The position numbers and the translations under genes were made by a program. DNA of 64,000 nt from Neobacillus sp. CF12 (lineage in GTDB: Bacteria; Bacillota; Bacilli; Bacillales; Cytobacillaceae): positions 552,501-616,500 of the forward strand of contig NZ_JAUCEU010000007.1 of assembly GCF_030348765.1 (NCBI RefSeq), given 5' to 3'. Positions 42,648 through 51,313 of the stretch are shown here, piece by piece. Position 1 is the stretch's first letter. The number at the start of each line of letters is the position of its first letter. The notes below the pieces were generated by a model. That model was not told the DNA's origin, ran no database searches, and worked only from the letters and a program-made list of their open reading frames with translations.

Positions 42648-43616
42648 ATGAAAGCAATCGTTTCTACAAAGTATGGTCCGCCTGATGTTCTTGAGTTTAA
42701 AGAGGTAGTTAAACCTATTCCATCCGACAATCAAGTTTTGGTAAAAGTTCATGCTTCTTCTGTTAATTATGGGAACCTTGTCCTTTTAAGAGGAGAGCCG
42801 TTCCTAGCCCGCTTTGCTTTTGGTCTATTAAAACCTAAATACGCCATACCTGGTGGCGACATAGCTGGTACGGTAGAGGCAGTTGGTAAGGATGTAGTCC
42901 AGTTTCAGCCGGGAGATGGTGTGTTTGGAGATTTATCTGGGTGCGGTTGGGGGGGATTTGCTGAATATGTATGTGTTCCTGAACAGGCATTGGCATTAAA
43001 ACCTTCCAATCTATCCTTTTCGGAAGCTGCAGCTGTACCAATGGCAGGTGTTACTGCCCTCCAGAGTTTACGTGATAAAGGCAAAATCCAACCCGGACAG
43101 AAGGTATTAATTAATGGTGCTTCTGGTGGTGTGGGGACTTTTGCAGTACAGATTGCCAAAGCATTGGGAGCAGAGGTAACCGGTGTTTGCAGTACAAGGA
43201 ATATAGATATTTTGGACTCGCTAGGAGCTGATCATTCCATAGATTATACAAAGGAAAAGTTTGCTGACAACAATCAAACGTATGATCTGATTCTCGGTGT
43301 TAACGGGCATCAACCGATTTCGGATTATAAGCGGACTCTAAAGCCTAATGGTATATTTGTACACGTCGGAGGTTCCAGTGCTCAAATGTTTCAAGCGATG
43401 ACCTTGGGACCTTGGATATCAAAGACTTCATCAAAGAAAGTGGGTAGTTTTTTACAAAGAGCAAACCAAAATGATTTGGTATTTATGAAAGAACTATTAG
43501 AGACTGGTAAAGTAAAACCTGTAATTGATAGACAGTATAAATTGAGTGAAGTTCCCGAAGCGTTCAGGTACTTTGAAAAGGGCCACGCTCAAGGGAAAGT
43601 TGTCATAACGATGTGA
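42648..43616 (+). CDS. NAD(P)-dependent alcohol dehydrogenase/quinone-oxidoreductase family
   Basis: A 322-residue medium-chain dehydrogenase. MKAIVSTKYGPPDVL at the N-terminus, PGGDIAGTVEAVG and the nucleotide motif NGASGGVGTFAVQIAKALGA are clear. The structural and catalytic zinc Cys residues of zinc alcohol dehydrogenases are absent, so it belongs with zinc-independent quinone oxidoreductases. GTAAGGAGG precedes the ATG at 42648, the start chosen over one nine codons upstream. Monocistronic. Confidence 0.88.
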   Translation: MKAIVSTKYGPPDVLEFKEVVKPIPSDNQVLVKVHASSVNYGNLVLLRGEPFLARFAFGLLKPKYAIPGGDIAGTVEAVGKDVVQFQPGDGVFGDLSGCGWGGFAEYVCVPEQALALKPSNLSFSEAAAVPMAGVTALQSLRDKGKIQPGQKVLINGASGGVGTFAVQIAKALGAEVTGVCSTRNIDILDSLGADHSIDYTKEKFADNNQTYDLILGVNGHQPISDYKRTLKPNGIFVHVGGSSAQMFQAMTLGPWISKTSSKKVGSFLQRANQNDLVFMKELLETGKVKPVIDRQYKLSEVPEAFRYFEKGHAQGKVVITM

Positions 43617-43658
43617 AAACAGTAGATCGAAATGGTATCACAAGGCTCCGATTTATCA

Positions 43659-43696
43659 GTAGAAAGCAACTTTCCTTTACCTGAGTTGCTTTCTAC
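43659..43696 (+). terminator. Terminator of the dehydrogenase gene
   Basis: GTAGAAAGCAACT and AGTTGCTTTCTAC form a perfect 13-bp stem; a short T-rich run follows. Confidence 0.85.
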
Positions 43697-43730
43697 CTTT
43701 CACTGATTTACATCCTTCCTATTTCAAGTT

Positions 43731-43970
43731 TATACTCCAGTATTACTGGTTATGCGCCAGTATTTTTGGGGATGCGCCAGTATTTATCGTTATGCGCCAG
43801 TATTTTTCGCTATGCGCCAGTATTTTTCGTTATGCGCCAGTATTTCTGGCTATGCGCCAGTATTACTGGGTATGCGCCAGTATTTCTGGTTATGCGCCAG
43901 TATTTCTGGCTATGCGCCAGTATTTTTGGTTATGCGCCAGTATTTCTCCCCATACGCCAGTATTTCTCGC
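43731..43970. repeat. 20-bp-period tandem array (TATGCGCCAG type)
   Basis: Twelve consecutive 20-bp units with consensus TATGCGCCAGTATTTCTGGY. TATGCGCCAG is almost invariant and the second half varies between TATTTCTGGC, TATTACTGGG and TATTTTTCGT. Most units contain CCAG...CTGG mini-palindromes. It fills the gap between the dehydrogenase terminator and the start region of an acetyltransferase gene. All three frames are open across it because 20 bp shifts the frame each unit; those frames lack ribosome sites. Confidence 0.97.
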
Positions 43971-44028
43971 CACGCTGAAAATCATCTGCTATAATCTACT
44001 TCATATTAATTATTTTGGGGGAACTTTC

Positions 44029-44541
44029 GTGATCAGGTTAGCACAGGAAAAAGATTTACAGGGTATATTAGACATCTATAATGATGCAGTCCTACATACA
44101 ACAGCTGTATACACCTATAAAGCTCAAACGCTTGAAACTAGAAAGCTTTGGTATAAACAAAAAATGGAAGATGGTTATCCTGTCATCGTATATGAGTTAG
44201 AGAATAAGGTTGTTGGATTTGCAACGTTCGGCCCCTTTAGACAGTGGCCAGCTTACAAATATTCGATCGAACATTCTATTTATGTAGATAGTAATTATCG
44301 GAGAAAAGGAATTGCCACTTCATTATTAAAAGAAATCATTGCAATTGCCAATGAAAGAGAATACATGACATTAATTGCAGGGATTGATGCTGCAAATGAA
44401 AAAAGTATTGCCATGCATCTGAATTTTGGTTTTGTTCATTCAGGGACAATAAAAAAAGCAGGATATAAGTTCAATACTTGGCTTGATCTAGCTTTTTATC
44501 AATTGAATCTAAACGGACCTAAAAATCCTGTAGAAGATTAA
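44029..44541 (+). CDS. Phosphinothricin-acetyltransferase-like GNAT
   Basis: A 170-residue GNAT protein of the PAT/YwnH type: LAQEKDLQGILDIYNDAVLHTTAVY at the N-terminus, SIYVDSNYRRKGIATSLLKEI for acetyl-CoA, and IAGIDAANEKSIAMHLNFGFVHSGTIKKAGYKF with the conserved N, S and H. Family members acetylate phosphinothricin, methionine sulfone/sulfoximine or amino acids. The GTG at 44029 follows GGGGGAA. A TATAAT lies just after the tandem array, so the array ends at the promoter. Confidence 0.87.
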   Translation: MIRLAQEKDLQGILDIYNDAVLHTTAVYTYKAQTLETRKLWYKQKMEDGYPVIVYELENKVVGFATFGPFRQWPAYKYSIEHSIYVDSNYRRKGIATSLLKEIIAIANEREYMTLIAGIDAANEKSIAMHLNFGFVHSGTIKKAGYKFNTWLDLAFYQLNLNGPKNPVED

Positions 44542-44922
44542 TACATTTTACCCCCCATTGAAATTACTTTGGGGGATTCTATCATTTAAAGGAAACTGCT
44601 ATCTATTTTGCAGAAAAATGTCAGCGTTCTTAAGATTTTTCTTGGTTATTCACCCATCTAAAAATTTCTGAACTCACTTCCATCCAACTCTAAAATGAAA
44701 TTTCCTACATTCAACTCTCCCTTTGTTAGCCAAATAACTCTTTTTACATTTTCCATTAATCTTTTAAAGATTTATTTCTCCAAAATAGAACCTTACTCCT
44801 TCTTATTGGTTTTATTGATTTCTCCACAGATGAGGGTTCATTGATGAATTAGATATTCCAATTAGGAAATAGTAAAAAAAACTAATATCACTCAATTATT
44901 GGACAAAGGTGGAGGTATTAAC
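44542..44922. other. Intergenic region before the DUF47-PiT operon
   Basis: A weak CCCCC...GGGGG hairpin at about 44550-44576 follows the acetyltransferase gene. The remaining 340 bases are AT-rich with no open frame, no clear promoter pair and no riboswitch I recognise. Phosphate-regulated (PhoP) sites would be expected here but no convincing TTAACA pairs are visible. Confidence 0.5.
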
Positions 44923-45537
44923 ATGGCCAAAAAGAAGGACAAGTTCGCTGTTTACTTAGGAAATATCGCTTCTAATTTAAAGGAAAGTGCTAACTATTTC
45001 GCTGACTATAAATTAAAGAATATCAGTGATCTTAAGGTTTTTTCTGAAAAAATGAAGGAATATGAAAACAAGGGAGACTCCATGGTTCATGAGGTGATTA
45101 AAGATTTACATAATGCTTTCATCACGTATATTGAACGGGAGGATATTTTAACTCTTACGATGAGCATGGATGATGTTTTAGATGGATTGGAGCATACTGC
45201 TGCGCTATTTGAAATGTATTCGATTGTGAATGCTGATGATTACATGATTCGATTTGTTGACGCGATTCGAAGTTGTGCAGCTGAAATTGAAACAGCAGTT
45301 GAACTGCTGGCATCAAAGAAATTACTTAATATGAGGGAACATGCCATCAAAATTAAAGATTTGGAATCAAAATGTGATGGCATTCTACGAGAATCCATTA
45401 AAAATCTTTTTGTGAATGAAAAAGACCCCATTCGTATTATTCAATATAAGGAAATCTATGAAGAGTTAGAGAACATTGCAGATTTCTGTCAGTCTGTAGC
45501 CAATATATTAGAAACCATTATCATGAAAAATGCTTAA
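44923..45537 (+). CDS. ykaA: DUF47 family protein, PiT partner (YkaA-like)
   Basis: A 204-residue PhoU-like (DUF47) all-helical protein. MSMDDVLDGLEHTAALFEMY and YEELENIADFCQSVANIL carry the paired acidic clusters that bind metal in PhoU-like folds. In many bacteria DUF47 proteins modulate the PiT transporter encoded next door. GGAGG precedes the ATG at 44923. B. subtilis YkaA is of nearly equal length. It lies 30 bases before pit. Confidence 0.92.
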   Translation: MAKKKDKFAVYLGNIASNLKESANYFADYKLKNISDLKVFSEKMKEYENKGDSMVHEVIKDLHNAFITYIEREDILTLTMSMDDVLDGLEHTAALFEMYSIVNADDYMIRFVDAIRSCAAEIETAVELLASKKLLNMREHAIKIKDLESKCDGILRESIKNLFVNEKDPIRIIQYKEIYEELENIADFCQSVANILETIIMKNA

Positions 45538-45567
45538 AATGTTGAAATACTTCTTTTGGAGGTTCTA

Positions 45568-46554
45568 ATGACAACTTTCATTATTATCCTAATTCTTGCC
45601 TTAATCTTCGAGTTCATAAATGGATTTCATGATACAGCCAATGCCATTGCGATGTCGGTCTCTACAAAGGCCTTAACACCACGATTTGCAGTTATTTATG
45701 CAGGTGTCCTAAATTTTTTTGGTGCCTTAATTTCACAGGCGGTTGCAAAATCAATTGGCGGGAAAATTGCTGACCCATTTCAAATTGAGAACGGAATGAT
45801 AATCGTTATTGCGGCTCTTATTGCGGCCATCTTTTGGAACCTTTTAACTTGGTACTACGGAATTCCATCGTCTTCATCACACACCTTAATCGGTTCAGTT
45901 GCGGGAGCTGTTATTTTTGGTTCAGGGTTAGATTCTATTAACTGGGAAGGATTTACCGATATTATTAAGGCCCTTATCATATCTCCTTTTTTGGCTTTTG
46001 GAGTAGGATTTATCCTTATGAAAATACTAGCGATTTTATTTCGGAACGCAAATCCCTACCGTGCAACCCGTGGTTTTCGAGGATTTCAAATCATTGCTTC
46101 GGGTTTAGCAGCCTTTTCTCATGGTGGAAATGATGGGCAAAAAACAATGGGGATTATTGTTTTTGCATTGGTTGCCGGAGGTTATCAGGCCACTCTAGAT
46201 GTACCATTTTGGGTGCAGGTTACATGTGCAGCCACCATCGGATTGGGTACCATGATTGGTGGAATGCGAATTATTAAAACGGTTGCGAAAAGGATTTTTA
46301 AGGTTCAGCCCATCAATGGATTTGCTGCAGACTTATCGTCATTTGTTGTTTTACAAGGTGCTACCTTTTTAGGTCTACCTGTATCTACAACACATGTATC
46401 TTCCTCTTCCATTTTAGGTGTGGGTGCCTCAAAGCGATTCCGGGGCGTAAATTGGGGAGTTGCAATAAGAATTGTTACCACTTGGGTAATTACATTGCCA
46501 ATTTCTGCGCTAATTGCAGGCCTCATTATAATGATCATTAAAATTTTCGTATAG
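45568..46554 (+). CDS. pit: PiT-family inorganic phosphate transporter
   Basis: A 328-residue, about ten-helix PiT permease. The signature GFHDTANAIAMSV near the N-terminus and the C-terminal counterpart SHGGNDGQKTMGI carry the Asp and Asn residues of the phosphate site. PiT carriers import metal-phosphate with protons; low-affinity uptake. GGAGG precedes the ATG at 45568. Cotranscribed with ykaA. Confidence 0.95.
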   Translation: MTTFIIILILALIFEFINGFHDTANAIAMSVSTKALTPRFAVIYAGVLNFFGALISQAVAKSIGGKIADPFQIENGMIIVIAALIAAIFWNLLTWYYGIPSSSSHTLIGSVAGAVIFGSGLDSINWEGFTDIIKALIISPFLAFGVGFILMKILAILFRNANPYRATRGFRGFQIIASGLAAFSHGGNDGQKTMGIIVFALVAGGYQATLDVPFWVQVTCAATIGLGTMIGGMRIIKTVAKRIFKVQPINGFAADLSSFVVLQGATFLGLPVSTTHVSSSSILGVGASKRFRGVNWGVAIRIVTTWVITLPISALIAGLIIMIIKIFV

Positions 46555-46563
46555 AATTATTGG

Positions 46564-46604
46564 AGGAGTAACGAACAAATAAATTCGTTACTCCTTTAAT
46601 TTTT
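46564..46604 (+). terminator. Terminator of the ykaA-pit operon
   Basis: AGGAGTAACGAA and TTCGTTACTCCT form a 12-bp stem followed by TTTAATTTTT. Confidence 0.92.
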
Positions 46605-46736
46605 AGGATAGAAATGTCTTATGTAAAATGTGGTAATCGATCAACTAGCGGAGTTTCCATCAGATAGTTTAATATGATACTGTCCATTTTTTAACTTCAT
46701 GAAATACCTCATTCCGATTTAATGAACTATCTCCTA

Positions 46737-47054
46737 TTAAGTTCGTTTTTTGGTGGAAATATCCTCCTTAAATGATAATCCTTCTTCCTTTAAAGCGGAT
46801 CTAAGTTTTGGTAAGGAAGCCGGTCCCATACCATGGAACTTCAAAATTTCTTTTTCACTAAATGTTGCTAACTCCTGTAATGAAGTGATCCCATTGTTTT
46901 CCAATGCACGTCTTGCGGGGCCTGAGAGTAATGAAAGAAATCCATTTTCAGGTTTGCGTTCTTTCTCACAAGTCGGACAGGAAGGACAATCACTGCTCTT
47001 ATAAAATTGGTGTCCATTGCTGCATATCCTTAATTGTTTTTCGGAAGTAGCCAA
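46737..47054 (-). CDS. Zinc-ribbon plus helix-hairpin-helix small protein
   Basis: A 105-residue protein. The N-terminal 35 residues carry four Cys and His (ICSNGHQF, CPSCPTC) that could form a zinc ribbon. The C-terminal part (GPARRALENNGITSLQELATFSEKEILKFHGMGPASLPKLRSAL, region about 45-88) is a helix-hairpin-helix as in RNA polymerase alpha CTD. DNA or protein binding is likely. Start is TTG after GAGGAGG at 11 bases. Single gene. Confidence 0.78.
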   Translation of the reverse strand: MATSEKQLRICSNGHQFYKSSDCPSCPTCEKERKPENGFLSLLSGPARRALENNGITSLQELATFSEKEILKFHGMGPASLPKLRSALKEEGLSFKEDISTKKRT

Positions 47055-47126
47055 TGAATAAATGCCTCCTCTACTAAAATAAAGTAACTACATTCTATTA
47101 TAGGCTAATTCTGATTTCTAAAAAAC

Positions 47127-47157
47127 AAAGAGCGTTCTCAAAATGGAGAAACGCTCT
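47127..47157 (-). terminator. Terminator of the cupin gene
   Basis: AGAGCGTTTCTC and GAGAACGCTCT pair around a short loop, 12 bases after the cupin stop, with a T-containing run after it on the minus strand. Confidence 0.8.
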
Positions 47158-47168
47158 AAAATCATATA

Positions 47169-47750
47169 CTATTCAGCAGCCATAGCCTCTGCTTTCGTCT
47201 TATGAACCGTACCAGATGGATGCTCAGGCGGTGCGTAAATGGAGTATAGCTTCAGTGGTTTATTTCCAGTATTCGTTACATTATGCCACTTACCAGCTGG
47301 AACCATGATGGCAAAGTCATCTTCAACTCTTGCTTGAAAAGATAAGTTTTCTTTTGTATCACCCATTTGAACGATTCCCTGCCCATCTTCAATACGTAAA
47401 AATTGATCAACATCGGAATGAATCTCTAATCCTATACTTTCCCCAGGGTTGATACTCATCAAAGTTACTTGCAGATTACTTCCTGTCCATAAGGCTGTAC
47501 GGAATGTATTGTTTTGCTTTGTAACATCGTCAATATTGACCACAAATGGTTCTTTTCCATAATCTTTTAACTCAATGTTTCTTGTCTCAATTACGGATGG
47601 CCAATCATGATATCGATTTCCATATTCCAACTGATTCGGGTATCCCCAGTAGTACAAAGGCTGTCTCGCATAGTTATACGTTGGCACGTTCACGTAATAT
47701 GGATCAGGATATGAATAAGGATACGGATACGCATAAGGAACGTAGTACAT
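47169..47750 (-). CDS. Cupin-domain protein with Tyr/Pro-rich N-terminus
   Basis: A 193-residue protein. The first 35 residues are extremely Tyr/Pro-rich (VPYAYPYPYSYPDPYY), unusual for a cytosolic enzyme and like spore coat or exosporium proteins. The rest is a cupin: NPGESIGLEIHSDVDQFLRIEDGQG (motif 1, with E and H) and VPAGKWHNVTNTG (motif 2). A spore or surface location is inferred from composition. An ATG six codons upstream is possible; the ribosome site AAGGG fits either. Confidence 0.8.
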   Translation of the reverse strand: MYYVPYAYPYPYSYPDPYYVNVPTYNYARQPLYYWGYPNQLEYGNRYHDWPSVIETRNIELKDYGKEPFVVNIDDVTKQNNTFRTALWTGSNLQVTLMSINPGESIGLEIHSDVDQFLRIEDGQGIVQMGDTKENLSFQARVEDDFAIMVPAGKWHNVTNTGNKPLKLYSIYAPPEHPSGTVHKTKAEAMAAE

Positions 47751-48066
47751 TAAGATCATTCCCTTCAAAAATTCATCACGTTATCCTATTCACTTTGTTT
47801 AGGAATGTACTTCGATTTTTAGCTATTTTACTTCCTTTATAAATATAAAGCCCTCTCTCACTATAGAAAGCGGCTAGAAATTAATAGTAAAATTTAACAC
47901 ATAAATTATACAACGCTCCAAATTAAATACGTTTGGTTAATTACCTTTGGAGTCTTAGTTTCCTCTTCAAACCCCAGTATAATAAAAAGTGGAACAAAAT
48001 ACTAAGCCGTTCCAAAATTGATGTTTCTCCTTCTACCAGCGTCCAGTTGCAACAAATAGTGGGTAT
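47751..48066. other. Intergenic region after the serine hydrolase gene
   Basis: About 316 AT-rich bases between the stop of the serine-hydrolase gene and the start of the cupin gene, both on the minus strand. No hairpin terminator, repeat or small open frame with a ribosome site was recognised. Confidence 0.5.
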
Positions 48067-49095
48067 TTACATATTCTTGGTTAATTTTTGTTCAATACTA
48101 CTCATTATATCAAATGCACCAGCAGACTTATTTGAGCAAACAACAACCTTAGTGGATAAGTCAGGATAATAAGCAGAATGAAAGCTGACACCTGGATCAT
48201 ACCCCATTATATGATATTTAAGAATACTGTTATTTGTTTTTTTCTTAATCCAAATCCCATAACCATAGAAACCACTTTCATTGACTTGCGTATGGGCAGA
48301 TAAGAGCCTATTTGTATATGTTTCATTTAAAAGTTGGTAATTTAAAAGTGCGTTCCACAGTTTAACCATATCATTAGCTGTTACAAAAGCCCCGCCATCA
48401 GAGCCACCTTTTACAGGTAATGAATAGATGTTTGTTTTCCAAGTTCCATCAGGATTATCGATATAGCCTAAAGCAGTATTTTGTGGTAGACAGTCAAAAG
48501 AAAAGTATCCTGATTTCGACATTCCAGCTTTATTGAAAATATATTTTTGAACATAATCAGAGAATTCAAGTCCAGTTGCCTGTTCGACAATTAATCCTAA
48601 TAGAATATATCCAGCATTATTATAGTGAAACGATTCCCCTATTTCTGATTTCATAGGATTATTTTGAAACATTGGTAAGAAATCTTTTAAATTTCTAATT
48701 TGATACATAGGATTATTAACCCAAAGTTCCTCAAAATCATCCATTATATCCTCATCAAAATAATCTGGTATTCCTGAAGTATGGGATAGTAAATGATGGA
48801 CAGTTACTTTATCATCAAAATTTTTAAAATCAATATTACGAAAATCGCTCAATTTAGAATCAAAAGAAATTTTCTCCGCTTCTACAAGCTGACAAATGGC
48901 TATTGCCGTGAAGAGTTTACATCCAGATGCTATTCCAAAACGGGTAGTCGAATTATTTTCTAATTGATCCGAACGGTTGGCGTAACCAAAGTTTATATTT
49001 ACTAAAACCTTATCCTTATCTTCAACGAAGACTGAACCTGAGAAATTTACCCTACTTTGAATTGCTGAAACCAGTTCACTTAAATTTGTGTTCAT
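48067..49095 (-). CDS. Serine hydrolase, beta-lactamase/class C PBP-like
   Basis: A 342-residue member of the serine beta-lactamase-like superfamily. The nucleophile tetrad is SGCK (about 65-68, with FGIASGCKLFTAIA), the second motif YNNAGYILLG has Tyr-x-Asn, and HIMGYDPGV supplies the third His-x-Gly-like motif. No signal peptide, so it is cytoplasmic and probably an esterase or D-amino-peptidase rather than a penicillin-binding protein. ATG at 49095 follows GGAGG. Confidence 0.86.
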   Translation of the reverse strand: MNTNLSELVSAIQSRVNFSGSVFVEDKDKVLVNINFGYANRSDQLENNSTTRFGIASGCKLFTAIAICQLVEAEKISFDSKLSDFRNIDFKNFDDKVTVHHLLSHTSGIPDYFDEDIMDDFEELWVNNPMYQIRNLKDFLPMFQNNPMKSEIGESFHYNNAGYILLGLIVEQATGLEFSDYVQKYIFNKAGMSKSGYFSFDCLPQNTALGYIDNPDGTWKTNIYSLPVKGGSDGGAFVTANDMVKLWNALLNYQLLNETYTNRLLSAHTQVNESGFYGYGIWIKKKTNNSILKYHIMGYDPGVSFHSAYYPDLSTKVVVCSNKSAGAFDIMSSIEQKLTKNM

Positions 49096-49401
49096 AGCGT
49101 ATCCTCCAAAATTCAATTATTTTGGGATTATTGGCTTCTGTTCTTATTATACGAAAGTATTTACGAATGCTAATGTGATATAATTTTTGGAAAAGATTTA
49201 ACATTTGGTGGAAATTATGGAAACAAAAGATTTTAATTTGAAACACTAGACACTAGAGAACTACTAGAGATTCCATATCAGGATCGGAATTATATACGTA
49301 TAATCCCTAACAGAAGCAAAAAAGCAGAGTTATTCAAATCTTGAATTCACTCTGCTTTCCTACATGCAAAAAATGTGATTGGACCTAAGATTTTACTAGG
49401 A
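49096..49401. other. Intergenic region with mscS terminator
   Basis: A minus-strand hairpin, AGCAGAGT...ACTCTGCT (49316-49357), followed by T residues, ends the mscS gene. The remaining part is AT-rich, includes the promoter area of the serine-hydrolase gene, and has no other recognisable element. Confidence 0.7.
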
Positions 49402-50496
49402 TCAATCAAATGAACCCATTGTTTGAAATAGTTCACTAGATTGAGGAGATACATAAATGGTCCTGCTTGGAAAAGCAACTTCTACTCCCTCTTCCTCCAA
49501 GATTGCCATAATCGCTATATTGATATCATGTTTGATTTTTACATGTTCTGCCCAAACCGTTGTATTCGTAAAAAAGTATAACAGAATATCGAGACTGCTA
49601 TCATTATATTGATCGAACGCTACCATGATTGTATCAGGATGAATTTCCTCATGATTCCTCAATAAGTGTTCAATTCGAAGAACTACTCTTTCAAGCCTGT
49701 CTTTAGTAGTATTATAGTTTAGACCCAAGTGGAAAGTGATTCGTCTTTTTCCCATACGACTCCAGTTGGTAATCGGCTCGTTTGCAAGTGTTGAATTAGG
49801 AACCGTTACGAGCGCTTGGCTAAACGTTCGAATTTTAGTGCTTCGGAAATTAATATCCTCTACCGTCCCCTCTACACTAGGAGTCAAGATCCATTCACCA
49901 ATGGAGAACGGTTTTTCAGTTACAATGACGATTCCACCAATCAGATTCCCTACTGCTTCTTTTGCGGCTAATGCAAAAGCCAGACCTCCTAAACCAAGTC
50001 CTGCGACCAATCCATTTACGTCATAATCAAATTCTTGCCCAATAATGCTGATGCTGATGGCAATTAAGATAACTCGAATCGTTCTTGAAATAAACGGAAG
50101 CAAAATTAAATCTATCTTATTATTAATCTTTTCATTCACACTAATTAAGATTCCTGTTGTAGGAGAGGATAAATTAAATAGTCCCCATGTAATTAAAACA
50201 ATCACCATTGAACGTAAAAATTTTAAAAATAAAGCATTATGTTGTTCAATAAAAGGGAAATAATCCATTGCAATATATAATCCCAAAATGATAAAGCCCC
50301 ATCCTAATGGGCGTTCAAAACTTAAAAATATTTTTGTGAAAAAATCAGTTGGTGTTTTTCTTATCAATTTTAACATCAATTGAAACACATACTTGGTAAA
50401 TATGTTTCTAAAAAGAATAAATAAACCCAAAATCCCAATAGAAATTCCTACATTTTTTAACATTCCATAATCTAATCCCGCAGGTAAAAAGTCCAT
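49402..50496 (-). CDS. MscS-family mechanosensitive channel
   Basis: A 364-residue channel. Four N-terminal hydrophobic segments are followed by the pore helix region GLVAGLGLGGLAFALAAKEAVGNLIGG, where the Ala/Gly packing is diagnostic of MscS TM3, and the beta domain GTVEDINFRSTKIRTFSQALVTVPNS. The length and N-terminal extension are close to B. subtilis YhdY. It would open on hypo-osmotic shock. GGAAGGG precedes the ATG. Confidence 0.9.
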   Translation of the reverse strand: MDFLPAGLDYGMLKNVGISIGILGLFILFRNIFTKYVFQLMLKLIRKTPTDFFTKIFLSFERPLGWGFIILGLYIAMDYFPFIEQHNALFLKFLRSMVIVLITWGLFNLSSPTTGILISVNEKINNKIDLILLPFISRTIRVILIAISISIIGQEFDYDVNGLVAGLGLGGLAFALAAKEAVGNLIGGIVIVTEKPFSIGEWILTPSVEGTVEDINFRSTKIRTFSQALVTVPNSTLANEPITNWSRMGKRRITFHLGLNYNTTKDRLERVVLRIEHLLRNHEEIHPDTIMVAFDQYNDSSLDILLYFFTNTTVWAEHVKIKHDINIAIMAILEEEGVEVAFPSRTIYVSPQSSELFQTMGSFD

Positions 50497-50600
50497 TCTT
50501 AAAAACCCTTCCTTCTATTTCTTAGCCATTACATCTCCATATCATAACTTTTCTCACCCAATTTTTGAATACAACAAAAGTCTTAGATTTAAGCCTTGGC

Positions 50601-50632
50601 AAAAAAAAAAGACAAGATTTCTTGTCCTTTTA
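50601..50632 (-). terminator. Terminator of the copC-ycnI pair
   Basis: GGACAAG and CTTGTC pair around AAAT, followed on the minus strand by ten T residues, just after the ycnI stop. Confidence 0.85.
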
Positions 50633-50642
50633 ATTAAAATTA

Positions 50643-51284
50643 TCATCGTTTTTTTAGTGATATAACAAGTGCTAGCAACCCAGCAATTAAAGCTGCAATG
50701 GAAACATAAAGAGGAGCATTTGAAGGGCTTGCTGTGTCTTTAACATCTTCTTTTGGTTGCTCTGTTTTCACTTCTTCCTTCGTATCCGTACCATGGTGGT
50801 CTCCAGTGCCATCAGCAGGTTTTGGATTCACCGTTGTCAAGGAAGCAGGCTTTTCTGCATCTTGTGCGCCAACCCATTCAACTACGCTTCCATCCTGATA
50901 GGTTTGGTAAGCTTTCCAAACAATCTGTGTGGCAGTGTCTGCTACTTTTCCCTGCATGTTAAAATGTCCGAATTCTATTGGTGATAAACCATCACCTTCT
51001 GCTGTCCAAGTTACGCTCGTAATCTTATCTGAAGCATCTCGTTGAATTTCATACTTCCAGCCTGGCTTTGGCTCAAAACGGCTAATATTTACGTCAGCTG
51101 AAATTTCTACTTTTACCTGTGTAGTAGGTACGGATTCATTTTCAGAGGGTACCCTAACGGTGAAAACTTCATAACTTCCCTGGGTTGTTTCTTTAGGTAA
51201 TACCGTTACGTGGGCACTTGCAATCCCTGCAAAAAGTGAAAATAATCCAAACATTAATAGAATTGAGGTTACAACCTTTTTCAT
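50643..51284 (-). CDS. ycnI: YcnI-type copper-binding protein
   Basis: A 213-residue secreted protein. The signal peptide ends in ASA (residue 24); the mature protein would begin HVTVLPKET, so His1 can ligate copper together with a downstream Trp-containing brace (WKYEI). The DUF1775 domain runs to about 155, then a Lys/Glu/Thr-rich spacer and a C-terminal membrane helix (PLYVSIAALIAGLLALVISL). B. subtilis YcnI binds Cu(II). It follows copC-like by 29 bases, with GAAGGG before its ATG. Confidence 0.93.
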   Translation of the reverse strand: MKKVVTSILLMFGLFSLFAGIASAHVTVLPKETTQGSYEVFTVRVPSENESVPTTQVKVEISADVNISRFEPKPGWKYEIQRDASDKITSVTWTAEGDGLSPIEFGHFNMQGKVADTATQIVWKAYQTYQDGSVVEWVGAQDAEKPASLTTVNPKPADGTGDHHGTDTKEEVKTEQPKEDVKDTASPSNAPLYVSIAALIAGLLALVISLKKR

Positions 51285-51313
51285 CTAGTAAAAACTTCCC
51301 TTCGATACATAAA

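Noticed and set aside
43731..43970. CRISPR array
   Set aside because: Units are contiguous with no unique spacers, 20 bp is too short, and no cas genes are present.
43752..43994. MRQYF-type peptides across the 20-bp array
   Set aside because: Frame-cycling translation of non-coding repeats; the real gene starts at GTG 44029 with its own ribosome site.
46655..46736. Short frame MKLKNGQYHIKLSDG on the minus strand
   Set aside because: Only 19-24 codons; the ribosome site is weak and it lacks a terminator. Possibly a remnant, not supportable.
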